Shown in pieces: positions 34,230 through 43,153 of a stretch of DNA of 64,000 bases. Numbering within the stretch: the stretch's first letter is position 1; each line of letters opens with the position of its first letter. Both the position numbers and the translations under genes were made by a program. The notes beneath the pieces are model-generated. The model was given only the letters and a program-made list of their open reading frames with translations, ran no database searches and was not told the origin of the DNA. The DNA is taken from NCBI RefSeq assembly GCF_011682235.2, contig NZ_CP076718.1:996608-1060607 (forward strand). The letters are read 5' to 3'. Source of the stretch: Rhodocaloribacter litoris (GTDB lineage Bacteria > Bacteroidota > Rhodothermia > Rhodothermales > ISCAR-4553).

Positions 34230-35067
34230 GGCGCCTCCATCGATCCTGAAAGGCCTCGATCTCTTCGGCATAGAAGTGCCGGGCATAGCGCGTGGCATAG
34301 ATACGATCCAGCAGCGCCTCCGGCAATTGCAACGTCGCCTTCACTTCTCGAAGCGATGCACCGTAGGCTTTGCCCTCACCCACATTGGCCCGGGCCACGT
34401 GGATGCGTTCCTCGGGCAAGTCCAGAAACGCCGCCAGGGCCGGCGCCAGCACCCGGTTCAGGTCCTCCAGCCGCAACACCAGGGCCGAGACACCACCCTG
34501 CTCCAGGATCTGGTATCCCCGTTCGTGATCGAACGGCCGTGCAAACACGTCGATGCCCAGCATCTCGTGCAGTTCGCTATCGAACCAGCGGGTCGGATCT
34601 GCAATACCGTTCTCTCCTTCCAGCAGTTCGAGCACCTTGTGCCGGACCCGGCCGGCGTCTACCGATCCGTCGCCCTGTACCGCCTCGGGGACTTTCTTCC
34701 AGCGATCCTCGAACACGAACGAAATCGCTCGTGCGACGGGGTCACGCACCAGCGTGATCACCCGGCACGGAAACGGCAGCCGCGGGATGAGCCGTTCCGA
34801 GACCAGCAAATGCGTGTGGAGCCGAGGCCGCACCGACGCACGCTGTCGTTCGACGGCCCGGCGCAGGGTCTCCGGGTTGAGCGTGTGCAGATGCAACACC
34901 GGCTCGGACAGGCCCAGCGACGCCAGGGTTCGCGTCACCGTGCTCGATCCGACCTTGCCCATCTGGTAGACCAGGATCGGGTTCCGGTGCTCCACATCAC
35001 GCAGGGCATACCGGAGGCAGAGCCGCTCCGTGCCTTCCCGGATGCGATCACGCAGGCTCCGTGTCAT
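34216..35067 (-). CDS. Putative capsular polysaccharide synthesis / sulfotransferase-like protein
   Basis: Starting at the ATG at 35067, preceded by GGAGGGGG, gives 283 residues. ILVYQMGKVGSSTVTRTLAS near residue 30 and VITLVRDPVARAISFVFED near 98 match the CPS_put family (PF10364), which has the sulfotransferase fold and is found in capsule clusters. The ATGA overlap with the upstream sulfotransferase couples their translation. It may be a genuine sulfotransferase; the acceptor is unknown. Confidence 0.82.
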   Translation of the reverse strand: MTRSLRDRIREGTERLCLRYALRDVEHRNPILVYQMGKVGSSTVTRTLASLGLSEPVLHLHTLNPETLRRAVERQRASVRPRLHTHLLVSERLIPRLPFPCRVITLVRDPVARAISFVFEDRWKKVPEAVQGDGSVDAGRVRHKVLELLEGENGIADPTRWFDSELHEMLGIDVFARPFDHERGYQILEQGGVSALVLRLEDLNRVLAPALAAFLDLPEERIHVARANVGEGKAYGASLREVKATLQLPEALLDRIYATRYARHFYAEEIEAFQDRWRRRDET

Positions 35068-35894
35068 ACCCCCTCCTCCGTAGCCAGCAACACCTTCAGG
35101 TCTTCCTCCGGCACATAGCGGCGCATCACGTCCAGGTCCCATGCCTGCACCACCTCCCGGCCGTACCGGCGAAGCGGTTCGTCATCGATCGGAGGCAGAA
35201 AGTCGAAGCGCCACCCCGAACGACGAACAGCCCGGCGTACCCTCCAGGACAGAAAGGCCGGCAGCAACCGGTTGGCCCAGAGCATGACCTGATGCGCCCC
35301 GTCCGACGGGGTCACGTTGACCACGCGGCGCCGCACGTCGATCCGATCGAGCGGGGCACCGATGGCCTGCATGAAGTCGGCTTCGATAGCGCCACGCACC
35401 GCCTCGTAGGCCCGCACGCGGAGCGAAAAATGCCGCCCCCACCGCTCCAGCAAGCGCGGATAGTTCATGCGGTCTTCTTTCCGAACGCCGGCCAGGTACG
35501 TCTCGACCGATCGTGTCCGTCCCTTTTGCTTGATACCCTGGCGATAGGACGAGGACAAATAGCTTCCAGGGTGACGGAGATAGAGCACAACCTGTACTTT
35601 CCGTTCGCCCATTGTCTCCGCCAGGCAGGCAACTTCGTCATCGCCCAGAAGCCAGAACCCTTCACAACTTATCACGACCGTTTCAACGCGTTCCGCCTCT
35701 ACCAGCGCCCTTTGCAGGTGATCCGTTGCGCGACGACGCCGCAGGTCCTCGTTGATCTTGAAGTGCGCGTTTCCACGCCTGCCGCTAAGCGGATAGATGA
35801 TTCCACACGTACGCAAAACGGCATCGTTATCCACCAGTGCCTGCTGAATGGCCGACGAGCCGGCCTTCGACATACCGATGTGTAAAAACACCAT
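35064..35894 (-). CDS. Sulfotransferase family protein
   Basis: This 276-residue protein opens with the PAPS loop VFLHIGMSKAGSSAIQQAL, directly at the N-terminus. TVVISCEGFWLL (about residue 73) and VQVVLYLRHPGSYLSSSYRQ (about 100) follow. It is related to the broken enzyme at 30381-31293 and gives the best template for what that gene has lost. ATGA overlap to the CPS_put-like gene suggests the two are made together. Confidence 0.85.
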   Translation of the reverse strand: MVFLHIGMSKAGSSAIQQALVDNDAVLRTCGIIYPLSGRRGNAHFKINEDLRRRRATDHLQRALVEAERVETVVISCEGFWLLGDDEVACLAETMGERKVQVVLYLRHPGSYLSSSYRQGIKQKGRTRSVETYLAGVRKEDRMNYPRLLERWGRHFSLRVRAYEAVRGAIEADFMQAIGAPLDRIDVRRRVVNVTPSDGAHQVMLWANRLLPAFLSWRVRRAVRRSGWRFDFLPPIDDEPLRRYGREVVQAWDLDVMRRYVPEEDLKVLLATEEGV

Positions 35895-35945
35895 CCCGCT
35901 CAGATCAGGCCTCAGAAGTAATATCCCCTCGAGCTACGGTCAGAT

Positions 35946-37640
35946 TCACTGTAGTCGCTTCAGATACGCCACGAGCGCATCCAGCATAGCCTCGTCCACC
36001 AGAACGGGATCCGGCATGGTAGTACCCGGTGCAAAACCCTGCGGATCGGACAGAAAAGCTTTCAATGCACCTTCATCCCACTTTCCCCTGACGCGACGAA
36101 GTGCATTAGAATAGTTCGAAAACTCGGACCCGGCGATATCCCGGCCCCATACCCCCCAGAGCGACGGAGCACTAGTTCCCCCTGCTGCTCTGCTGAAGCT
36201 ATGACAGGTGGAACAGTAATTTATCACCTCATCCAGCCCCAGTTCTCGCTCCTGTTCGGTAAACTGCAAGGTAACATCTTCGTCCTCCTGGCCAGCAGGC
36301 TTTAACTCAATAAACCTGGCATTATCGGCAAAAAGAAGAATCGCACCATCATCCAGCATCAGCAGGTCACGTATCCGCTCGCCAATACGAATGGGTTCAG
36401 CAAGCACTACGCGTCCCTCCCGGATATGTAGCCTGTACAGGCTCAAACCAGCGAGCGATGACACCAAGAGATCTCCATCCCAGGGATGCGCGGCGTTATC
36501 AACCTGTGTTAGATTAGAAATGCCTATTGAAGGTACCCAGGCATATACGGGCCGCACATATTCATCATGATGTCCCTGCCGCTTATTGTGTGGCCACACA
36601 AACGCGTTTTCCTCGGTTCCATAGGTGACGAGGGGCCATCCGTAATTATTTCCCTCGCGGATCAGATTCAACTCATCTCCTCCCCGAGGACCATGCTCGG
36701 TCTCCCAGAGATTCCCATCTCGATCTAGCAACATACCCTGAGGATTACGCACCCCTTTGGCATAGACGCCGGTCTGTCCTGTCTCAAGGTCGATTCGAAT
36801 CAACTTGCCATAGCTGCTTGTGTCGTCCTGGGCGGCAATCTGTGGATACGATATTCCGTCGAACCGGTGCTCGCCCACCCCAACGATCAGATTCCCCTGT
36901 CGATCCAAGGCCATTCGGCCACCGGTATGATTGGTTATGATCGCTTTGTGTGGTGGATCTCCAAACGGAATGGGCGGATAGCTTTCATAAAGCACTTCCC
37001 ATGCCTCGGCCCCGACACGTTGCCCTTCGAGCAAAGCCTTCAGGTCATTCACCAGCAGGCGAGAAACACGCATCCGCTTACCCTGTGCCTCGTCATCCCA
37101 GTAATGATGAGAAACCACCAACTCCACCCCTCTTTCGGTTTCCCTTGCTACCAGATCCAGCACCCTGAAATACCGATCCGCGTTCCGCCTCGTCCCCTCC
37201 CTTTCTATATGCTCCTGCATATAACCCAGGAAAGAGTTTTTATTCATATCAACATGAATATTTATTTTGATAACAACCCCTCCTGGTTCATAGAAAAAGA
37301 AGGTTCCCTCCCTATCAACACCTAGCACTACATCACCCACCTGTTCCAGAGCCCCGCCGTCGCCCATCAAACCATGTTCTCCCATGATATTATACTTATG
37401 AGCCTCCAGCACCATAAGATTGGTTTCAATCATTGATTTCTCCTGCCCACTGACCGTACCCTCCAATGCGGGCGCTACCACCTTCTTCACACCCGATGCT
37501 GAAGACCAGACATTTTTCAAGCTATCGTAGGGAAATATCTTAAATCTTCCAACAAGAATGCCATACGAAAAGCTGATCACAAGAGTACTCACAAAAAACA
37601 AAACCAACAGATACTTGCTTTTCAGAAAACCGAGTTTCAT
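35946..37640 (-). CDS. Membrane-anchored PQQ-type sugar dehydrogenase with C-terminal cytochrome c
   Basis: The ATG at 37640, preceded by GGAG, gives 564 residues. A single transmembrane helix (about 7-27) is followed by a roughly 430-residue six-bladed propeller of the glucose/sorbosone dehydrogenase type, with TNHTGGRMALDRQGNLIVGV, GVRNPQGMLLDRDGNLWETE, HGPRGGDELNLI and NNYGWPLVTYG. The C-terminal 90 residues are a monohaem cytochrome c: CSTCH at 476-480 and a likely distal methionine at 542 (TTMPDP). It would face the periplasm and oxidise a sugar, passing electrons to its own haem. Its place among polymer genes is unusual. Composition is AT-richer than its neighbours, suggesting transfer. 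Confidence 0.85.
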   Translation of the reverse strand: MKLGFLKSKYLLVLFFVSTLVISFSYGILVGRFKIFPYDSLKNVWSSASGVKKVVAPALEGTVSGQEKSMIETNLMVLEAHKYNIMGEHGLMGDGGALEQVGDVVLGVDREGTFFFYEPGGVVIKINIHVDMNKNSFLGYMQEHIEREGTRRNADRYFRVLDLVARETERGVELVVSHHYWDDEAQGKRMRVSRLLVNDLKALLEGQRVGAEAWEVLYESYPPIPFGDPPHKAIITNHTGGRMALDRQGNLIVGVGEHRFDGISYPQIAAQDDTSSYGKLIRIDLETGQTGVYAKGVRNPQGMLLDRDGNLWETEHGPRGGDELNLIREGNNYGWPLVTYGTEENAFVWPHNKRQGHHDEYVRPVYAWVPSIGISNLTQVDNAAHPWDGDLLVSSLAGLSLYRLHIREGRVVLAEPIRIGERIRDLLMLDDGAILLFADNARFIELKPAGQEDEDVTLQFTEQERELGLDEVINYCSTCHSFSRAAGGTSAPSLWGVWGRDIAGSEFSNYSNALRRVRGKWDEGALKAFLSDPQGFAPGTTMPDPVLVDEAMLDALVAYLKRLQ

Positions 37641-37832
37641 ATCAAGCTCCGGTTTAAGGGTGGTATCAAGCGGGTCATAGCCATTGAAGGCGTCGGTGTG
37701 CAGCGCGATGTAGCCGCACCCTTCACGGGTGCGCCCCATGGCCCACAGGAGAGCCCGGGCCAACGGGACGTGCAACGCGTCCAGATCCGCGGCTACACGT
37801 GGGCCGTTCGCGAAGGGCAACCATGCCCTCAA
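37641..37832 (-). other. Possible gene remnant upstream of the sugar dehydrogenase
   Basis: This GC-rich 64-codon stretch is open and in frame with the dehydrogenase, from a TTG at 37832 that has GGAGGT eight bases upstream. It reads like globular protein (ALLWAMGRTREGCGYIALHT) but ends where the AT-rich dehydrogenase begins. It could be the tail of a lost gene or an N-terminal extension. I do not recognise the family. Confidence 0.3.
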
Positions 37833-37914
37833 TAAAAATGACCTCCGCTATACTATCTTCTCATAGGCGAGGCTTCCGAGAAAAGGTCTTTCTGACGGCT
37901 GTCCGTTGTCACCT

Positions 37915-39045
37915 TCATCCCAGCCCCAGCACCTGCTCCACCTCCTGCCACATGTCCCGCGTCTGCGCCATGAACGCCCCGGCGCGGGCCTGTAGCGTCT
38001 CGACCAGGCCCTCCCGCCCGGGGCCGAGCGTGCGCGTCATGGCAGCGTGGACCTGCTCCGCATCGGTCGGGACGGGCAGCACCAGATCCGGGCAGCCGTA
38101 GTCGGCGAAGAGCATCTCGTACTTGTGGCTCCAGCTCGTAGCGATGGCAGGTACGCCCTGTGTCAGCGCGCTCACCAGCGCGTGGAAGCGCGAAGCCACC
38201 ACCAGCCGGCTCCGGCCCAGTTCGGCCTTGATCCGGACCGGGTCGCGCTCCTCGATCACGGGCAGCGAACGGCCCAGGTGCTGCTGCACGGCCTCCACCA
38301 GCGGGACGTCGTGCGCACCGTGGATCAGCAACACCGGCTCCACCCCGTGCGCCTCCACGGCCCGGACGACCGTCCCGAGCAGCGGCACGTAAGCCTCGGC
38401 CTCTTCCCGGCTCGTGGCCTTTTCGACCATCCGCTGGTTCGGCACGATGCAGGCCCGGTTCAGCGAACCGATCTCCGCCGGCTCCAGCGGCTTGACGAGG
38501 TTGGTAAAGTCGGGCGCCAGGCGCAGGTTCTGCGCATCGGGGACCACCGATCGGGCATGCTCCAGCGAGATCGGATCCCGCGCGTAGACCCGCGTCGCCG
38601 CCCGCAGCACCCGGGCGAAGGCCTCCCGCATGGCCGGCTGCTCGAACGGCCCCAGCGCCTGGGGCAGCAGCACGACCGGCTTGGCCTGCCGCCGCCACCG
38701 CTCCACGTCCTCGGCAAAGCGCACCGTACGCTGGAGCGGGTGCTGATCCCCGAAGGCAAACCCGGAAGCATCCAGGATGGCATCCACCTCCTCCTCGACG
38801 ACGACGCCAAACGACCGGCGAAGCGGGACCGGCAGGAACTGCAGGGCGAGCCAGGCACGCCCTTTACGCAACGGCGGCAGCAGGTAGCGCAGACCGTACT
38901 GCGCCCGCTCCTCGTACGTGCCGAAATCGCCCGGCACCGCCAGCACCACCCCGGGATCCCGGCGATGCAGGTGCTCCTGGATGGCGACCTGCATCAGCTC
39001 GGCTCCCTTGTTCCAGGCATTGGTTCCAACGATGCCGACGGTCAT
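37915..39045 (-). CDS. Polysaccharide pyruvyl transferase family protein
   Basis: This 376-residue protein has VGIVGTNAWNKGAELMQVAI at its start, LDASGFAFGDQ, PVVLLPQALGPFEQPAM, and SRLVVASRFHALVSALTQGV near residue 285, followed by PAIATSWSHKYEML. These are hallmarks of the PS_pyruv_trans family, which transfers pyruvate from PEP to sugars as a ketal, adding negative charge. The ATGA overlap with the nitroreductase-like gene upstream suggests the two proteins work on the same step. The cysteine or histidine residues important in CsaB-like enzymes were not checked individually. Confidence 0.9.
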   Translation of the reverse strand: MTVGIVGTNAWNKGAELMQVAIQEHLHRRDPGVVLAVPGDFGTYEERAQYGLRYLLPPLRKGRAWLALQFLPVPLRRSFGVVVEEEVDAILDASGFAFGDQHPLQRTVRFAEDVERWRRQAKPVVLLPQALGPFEQPAMREAFARVLRAATRVYARDPISLEHARSVVPDAQNLRLAPDFTNLVKPLEPAEIGSLNRACIVPNQRMVEKATSREEAEAYVPLLGTVVRAVEAHGVEPVLLIHGAHDVPLVEAVQQHLGRSLPVIEERDPVRIKAELGRSRLVVASRFHALVSALTQGVPAIATSWSHKYEMLFADYGCPDLVLPVPTDAEQVHAAMTRTLGPGREGLVETLQARAGAFMAQTRDMWQEVEQVLGLG

Positions 39046-40211
39046 TCGAAGTTGTACCGGCAGATCTGCGAATTGGGCTTTTTCTGAGAGTAGGCCACCA
39101 TCCCCTCCGGATCCGGAAAACCCACGGCGATGAACATGATGGGACGCTGATCCGGCGCCAGTTGCAACATCTCCTCCGCCCGCTTTTCATCCTCCTCGAT
39201 ATCCGGCCAGTTGATACAGCATGTTCCGAGCCCCAGCGTCTCACAGGCAAAGACGAAGCTCATGGCTGCCAGAGAAGCATCGATGTAAATCAGGTGCCGA
39301 TCCCGCTCGCCGTAATAATTCCTGAGTTCGCCAACCAGCACAACAATGACCGGGAACTGATGGTAGAACCCGGCGGTGCCCCCGGGCAACGACGCCACCT
39401 TCGGCACGAGGTCCGGATCGTCGAATACCCGGAACTGAAAGGGTTGACGATTACATGCACTGGGAGACAGCTTCGCCACGTCAATGGCCTTCTCGATGAG
39501 TTCCCGCGGAACCGGATCGGGAAGAAACCAGCGGACGGAGCGCCGGCGCCAGGCCAACGCCAGCAGGTCCTCGTACTCGACGGTAGGCGGTACCGAAAGA
39601 TCGCGTTTGTATGGCCTCCAGGGACGATCCTCTTGCGATGGCCGGGAAGGCTGGGGAAGCCGAAAGAAACGCTCCCGCAAACCGTCCAGCCTGGGATGGG
39701 CATCCGTCACGGTGAAGTATTCCCGCAGCACGTCATGCGCCCAGTGCAGCTCCTCCACCGTCAACGGCAGGTGCTCCCCCTGCTTCAACACCGCAGCTTC
39801 GTAAAAAAGAAACGTCTCTTCGATGTAGTCCAGTGCAAAGAGGCGCCGTCGCGGCCGCATGAGCAGGCCCTTCTCCAGCCTGTGTACATTGCGCCGCAAC
39901 AGGCTTGACGTCGCCCCTTCCGCCGTTCGACTGCGCTCCCAGGCCAGCCGTCCCACCAGCACGGCCCGGTGTTCCCGGTCGAAACTGCGGTCAAAGAGGG
40001 CATAATACCAGGAACTGAGACGACCCGACCTTGCGGCAAGACGCATCAGTGCCGGTTCCAGCCGTTGCCAGATTCGCCGCATCCGGCGCCCCACAGCCGC
40101 CCACAACCGATGGGCAAAGGTCCTTGGGGCAGACGAGATCTGCCGTTCCCCCGCGTCCGGGAATGATACGACGCGTGAGGACTCCTTCTGAACAACTTGT
40201 GTGCTTTCCAT
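39042..40211 (-). CDS. Nitroreductase-family flavoprotein with N-terminal extension
   Basis: This protein is about 389 residues from the ATG at 40211; a TTG at 40220 would give a TTGA overlap. Residues 215-389 form a nitroreductase/FMN domain: RRSVRWFLPDPVPRELIEKA, AKLSPSACNRQPFQFRVFDD, and LGLGTCCINWPDIEEDEK. The N-terminal 200 residues (LLRRNVHRLEKGLLM, LREYF) are an extension found in nitroreductases that sit beside pyruvyl transferases in polysaccharide clusters. A redox step linked to the pyruvyl modification is likely, but the substrate is unknown. Confidence 0.85.
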   Translation of the reverse strand: MESTQVVQKESSRVVSFPDAGERQISSAPRTFAHRLWAAVGRRMRRIWQRLEPALMRLAARSGRLSSWYYALFDRSFDREHRAVLVGRLAWERSRTAEGATSSLLRRNVHRLEKGLLMRPRRRLFALDYIEETFLFYEAAVLKQGEHLPLTVEELHWAHDVLREYFTVTDAHPRLDGLRERFFRLPQPSRPSQEDRPWRPYKRDLSVPPTVEYEDLLALAWRRRSVRWFLPDPVPRELIEKAIDVAKLSPSACNRQPFQFRVFDDPDLVPKVASLPGGTAGFYHQFPVIVVLVGELRNYYGERDRHLIYIDASLAAMSFVFACETLGLGTCCINWPDIEEDEKRAEEMLQLAPDQRPIMFIAVGFPDPEGMVAYSQKKPNSQICRYNFE

Positions 40212-40216
40212 GTTGC

Positions 40217-41230
40217 TCAAGTTGTGGATTGATCGCCCGCAAACGTCGGCCAGTATGCCGCCAGGTCAATCTCCAGCAGGTCGGGGAGCCCCGCGTTGCG
40301 CCTTCGCAGGAAGCCCGACAACCATCTACGCGTGGCCGGATCCATGGCAGGAGGACGCCGGGCCGTCATCGGGTTAATCCATCGAAACACTTTTTCCATA
40401 ACCCGATGCGACAACGCGGGCGACTCAGACGCCTGCAACCGGGGAACCTGCATCCGGTAAGAGGATCCGAATTTCCGACGCAGACAATAATTTTCCAGGC
40501 ATTTCAGTCGAGGAAAACGGGGATAACGCCCCGGGTTGGCATGCTGACCCACCTTGATGTCCGCAATGAAAGGCACCCCGATGAATTCGAGAACCTCTCT
40601 CAGAACGGCAAGCTGATTCCTTATAAAATGCTCGAAAATCAAAATCTTGACCTGTTTTCGGGAAAACCGCTCCAGGCAGTACCGAAGGTGTTCCTCGTAA
40701 TAACTTCTCTGCAACAGGTTACCGTGCCCATAACGTATCGAATCCTCGAAGGAAGCAATGGCCCGTCCAGTACGGACCCAGTGCCAGTAATGGGAATACG
40801 TTCGGGCAACCGGGTCTCTGAGAAGTACGATGAGTTTGGCCTCAGATGCATATCTGGCAATACGGTCTATAGCCAGCCTGGAAGACAGATACGTAGCTGA
40901 ATCCTCACCCTTTATCTGATCCGGTTTAGAGAGAGCAAAATGCCTCGCGTACCATGCTGCATAGACATCAAAAAATGATTCAAAATCCTGTTCCACCCAG
41001 CAACCATCCCACTGGGCCTGTGGAAAAGCATCAAGATCATCTATTGCAAAGAAATGCAATTCCCCCCGGGGTATGTAGACGTCCGGATGCTGCTCGAGCA
41101 GATGGTGCAGCGTTGTGGTGCCGCTTTTCATGGCCCCGATGATGAGAAAATCGGGGACGACCGGAAGCGCACGTGAGGCGCTTTCATCCGGCTTTCCCCG
41201 CCACAACGAGGCGGTGGCGTCCATCTTCAT
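40217..41230 (-). CDS. Sulfotransferase (Sulfotransfer_1 type)
   Basis: This 337-residue protein has the canonical PAPS loop FLIIGAMKSGTTTLHHLLEQ near residues 28-47, HFFAIDD, KGEDSATYLSS, and the 3'-phosphate site LIVLLRDPVARTYSHYWHWV near 133-152. This resembles heparan N/O-sulfotransferase relatives. The start overlaps the stop of the IS-interrupted paralogue as ATGA, so the two once formed a translationally coupled pair. It appears intact. Confidence 0.92.
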   Translation of the reverse strand: MKMDATASLWRGKPDESASRALPVVPDFLIIGAMKSGTTTLHHLLEQHPDVYIPRGELHFFAIDDLDAFPQAQWDGCWVEQDFESFFDVYAAWYARHFALSKPDQIKGEDSATYLSSRLAIDRIARYASEAKLIVLLRDPVARTYSHYWHWVRTGRAIASFEDSIRYGHGNLLQRSYYEEHLRYCLERFSRKQVKILIFEHFIRNQLAVLREVLEFIGVPFIADIKVGQHANPGRYPRFPRLKCLENYCLRRKFGSSYRMQVPRLQASESPALSHRVMEKVFRWINPMTARRPPAMDPATRRWLSGFLRRRNAGLPDLLEIDLAAYWPTFAGDQSTT

Positions 41231-41897
41231 CCGTCCCAGTCAAAATGCTTTCCGATCAACCTGAAGAGCGCTTCATTGGGCTCGCGAAAGCGCTCATACA
41301 GCATCTCATGTTCCCTGGTACGTTTTCGCTCGTAATTGCCCCGATTTCGAACACGGACGTCGGCAATGGGGCGAGGTTCGAGATCCAGAAACCGAGACAC
41401 TTCATCCACGACCTGTTGCGGATTCGAGAGCATTACTTCACTCTGCACAACGTATACCTGTCCTCGATCGAACAGTTCGAAATACCGCTCTAACTGCCTG
41501 GCATAAAGACCACGTGCCACATAGGAATAAGCATAGAATGCATGACTATGATATTCAGGATCTTCCAGCATTCGTTCCTCTTCCCCGGCCGTGCGTTCGG
41601 CCTCTTCCGCCAGGGCTTCGGCAAACGAAAGTTCTTCGAATCCTTTTCGCTTCGTATGTTGATAGTGTGAGTAGGCACGATCTACAGGATTACGAAGCAC
41701 CGCAATAAGTTTTACATCCGGCAGGTTCTCATGAATCCGCTTTGCAACGACTGGATGGAACAAATACGAAGGACTCGCCTCCCCCGTCACACGGGACCCA
41801 TGCACATACTTCAGAGGAAAGAAGGTTCGATACCAGAGTAGCCCTTTCTTGTAATGCCGGTCGAAGAAATGCACCTCTTTCCGCAAAGCCGGTAAGA

Positions 41898-41908
41898 TAT
41901 AGCGCTAC
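41898..41908 (+). repeat. Left terminal inverted repeat with TA target duplication
   Basis: TATAGCGCTAC: the first TA is target sequence, and TAGCGCTAC mirrors the right end. Confidence 0.85.
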
Positions 41909-41986
41909 GCAGTAACATGGTCCGCAACAATTGTGGTTGCTTCAAGTTATTAGTAGCTCGTCTCCGCTCCGCTTGCTCCAGTGCTC

Positions 41987-42340
41987 ATGAAAGCCCTCTC
42001 CCCTGATCTCAGAGAACGTATCGTGAAGGCCTACCTCAACGGGGAAGGCTCACAAAAACACATCGCCCAGCGCTTTTCCGTCTCTCAACGCACCGTCAGA
42101 CGTCTGGTCAAACTCTACCGAAGCACCGGTTCGCTCTTACCCCGTACGCGCTTCAATGGCCGTAGCCCCATCCTCGGCCCACAAGACCGACAATGGCTGC
42201 TGCAACTGTTCAAGGAAAACCCGGATCTGACGCAGGAGCAACTGGCCCATCGCCTCACCGAAGCCGGACGTCCGGTCAGCCAACAGACCGTCAGCCGGGC
42301 CCTTAAGCGCCTGGGGATCACACGAAAAAAAAGACCTTGA
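41987..42340 (+). CDS. IS630 transposase, first frame (DNA-binding part)
   Basis: This 117-residue frame from the ATG at 41987 has a helix-turn-helix region (GSQKHIAQRFSVSQRTVRRL) and a second Leu-rich HTH (TQEQLAHRLTEAGRPVSQQT), typical of the paired N-terminal domains of IS630 transposases. It ends just after a run of eight A (42325-42332). A -1 slip there would continue into the catalytic frame, giving a fusion of about 320 residues. Confidence 0.9.
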   Translation: MKALSPDLRERIVKAYLNGEGSQKHIAQRFSVSQRTVRRLVKLYRSTGSLLPRTRFNGRSPILGPQDRQWLLQLFKENPDLTQEQLAHRLTEAGRPVSQQTVSRALKRLGITRKKRP

Positions 42341-42939
42341 GACCTTCCCAACAAGATCGTCCAGCGGTTCAAGCCGAGCGCATGGCTTTCAGGCAGCGTC
42401 TGTCCGAGATCGCCCCTGAGCGGATCAAGGTGGTCGATGAGAGCCGGGTGGAGGTGGGCATGCGGCTCCCCTACGGCTACAGTGTTCGCGGTGCGCGCTG
42501 CCATGAGCGCGCGCCGCTGCGCAGTCCGATTCGGCGTAGCTTGATCGGCTGGATGGGATTCGATGGGTCGGGGGTCGTGGCCACGCACGCAGGCACGGTG
42601 CGTGGGTGGACCTTTCGCGGGTTTGTGCGCCGGCACCTGGTCCCGTATCTGAGGCAGGGAGACGTCGTCATCTGGGACAATGCCACGATTCATGGTGTCG
42701 AGGGGATCAAGGACCTGATCGAGGCGGCCGGGGCGGAGGTATTGCCGCTGCCGCGTTATAGTCCGGATCTGAGCCCGATCGAGTTGGCCTGGAACAAAAT
42801 CAAGCATGTGGTCAAACGCGCGCGTGCAGAGACGGCGCAGGCGTTGGAGGCGTCCGTGGAGCAGGGGGTGGCCGCGGTTAGGCCCTCCGATGCCGTGGGG
42901 TGGTTCAAACACTGTGGTTATTTGGGTCAAAGTCCCTGA
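42337..42939 (+). CDS. IS630 transposase, second frame (DDE catalytic part)
   Basis: This is the RNase-H-like domain with the DDE triad: IKVVDESRVEVGM (first D), VIWDNATIHGVEGI (second D), and YSPDLSPIELAWNKIK (E). It has no convincing start of its own, so it is probably translated by -1 frameshifting at the A8 run as a fusion with the first frame. The stop abuts the right terminal repeat. All catalytic residues are present, so the element may still be mobile. Confidence 0.9.
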   Translation: MRPSQQDRPAVQAERMAFRQRLSEIAPERIKVVDESRVEVGMRLPYGYSVRGARCHERAPLRSPIRRSLIGWMGFDGSGVVATHAGTVRGWTFRGFVRRHLVPYLRQGDVVIWDNATIHGVEGIKDLIEAAGAEVLPLPRYSPDLSPIELAWNKIKHVVKRARAETAQALEASVEQGVAAVRPSDAVGWFKHCGYLGQSP

Positions 42940-42950
42940 GTAGCGCTATA
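42940..42950 (+). repeat. Right terminal inverted repeat with TA target duplication
   Basis: GTAGCGCTATA is the exact reverse complement of the left end, with the outer TA being duplicated target. Confidence 0.85.
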
Positions 42951-43153
42951 TCCGGATGCTGGATCAGGTAATTGTACAACGCCGTCGAACCGCATTTCAT
43001 CCCGCCCAGAATGATGAAATGCGGCAACATGCGTAGTGCACTCGTGCCCCTACGCACCGTCCACCTGATCCGATCCATTCGCACTTCCGAGAGATGCCTC
43101 GACGGGTGGCCTGCCGGGCGAAAAGACCAGTCCTGCGGCAAGCCCACCGACGT

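Larger units (their letters stand above)
41900..42948 (+). mobile_element. IS630-family insertion sequence
   Basis: This 1,049-base element has matching ends (TAGCGCTAC...GTAGCGCTA) flanked by a TA duplication, as IS630/Tc1-mariner elements produce. It carries a two-frame DDE transposase in the orientation opposite to the locus. It splits a sulfotransferase gene. Confidence 0.93.
41227..43078 (-). pseudogene. Sulfotransferase interrupted by an IS630-type element
   Basis: The 5' fragment (43078 down to 42949) encodes PHFIILGGMKCGSTALYNYL and IQHPD. The 3' fragment (41899 down to 41227) encodes LRKEVHFFDRHYKKGLLWYR, LIAVLRNPVDRAYSHYQHT and the rest. Removing 41900-42948 plus one TA copy rejoins them exactly in frame as QHPDILPALRKEVHFF. 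The restored enzyme is about 266 residues of the Sulfotransfer_1 family and has both PAPS-binding motifs. The insertion falls just after the PAPS loop, so neither part can be active. Confidence 0.93.

Noticed and set aside
37853-38698. 281-codon minus-strand frame overlapping the pyruvyl transferase
   Set aside because: It is a Gly/Ala/Arg-rich alternative frame of the clearly recognised gene at 37915-39045.
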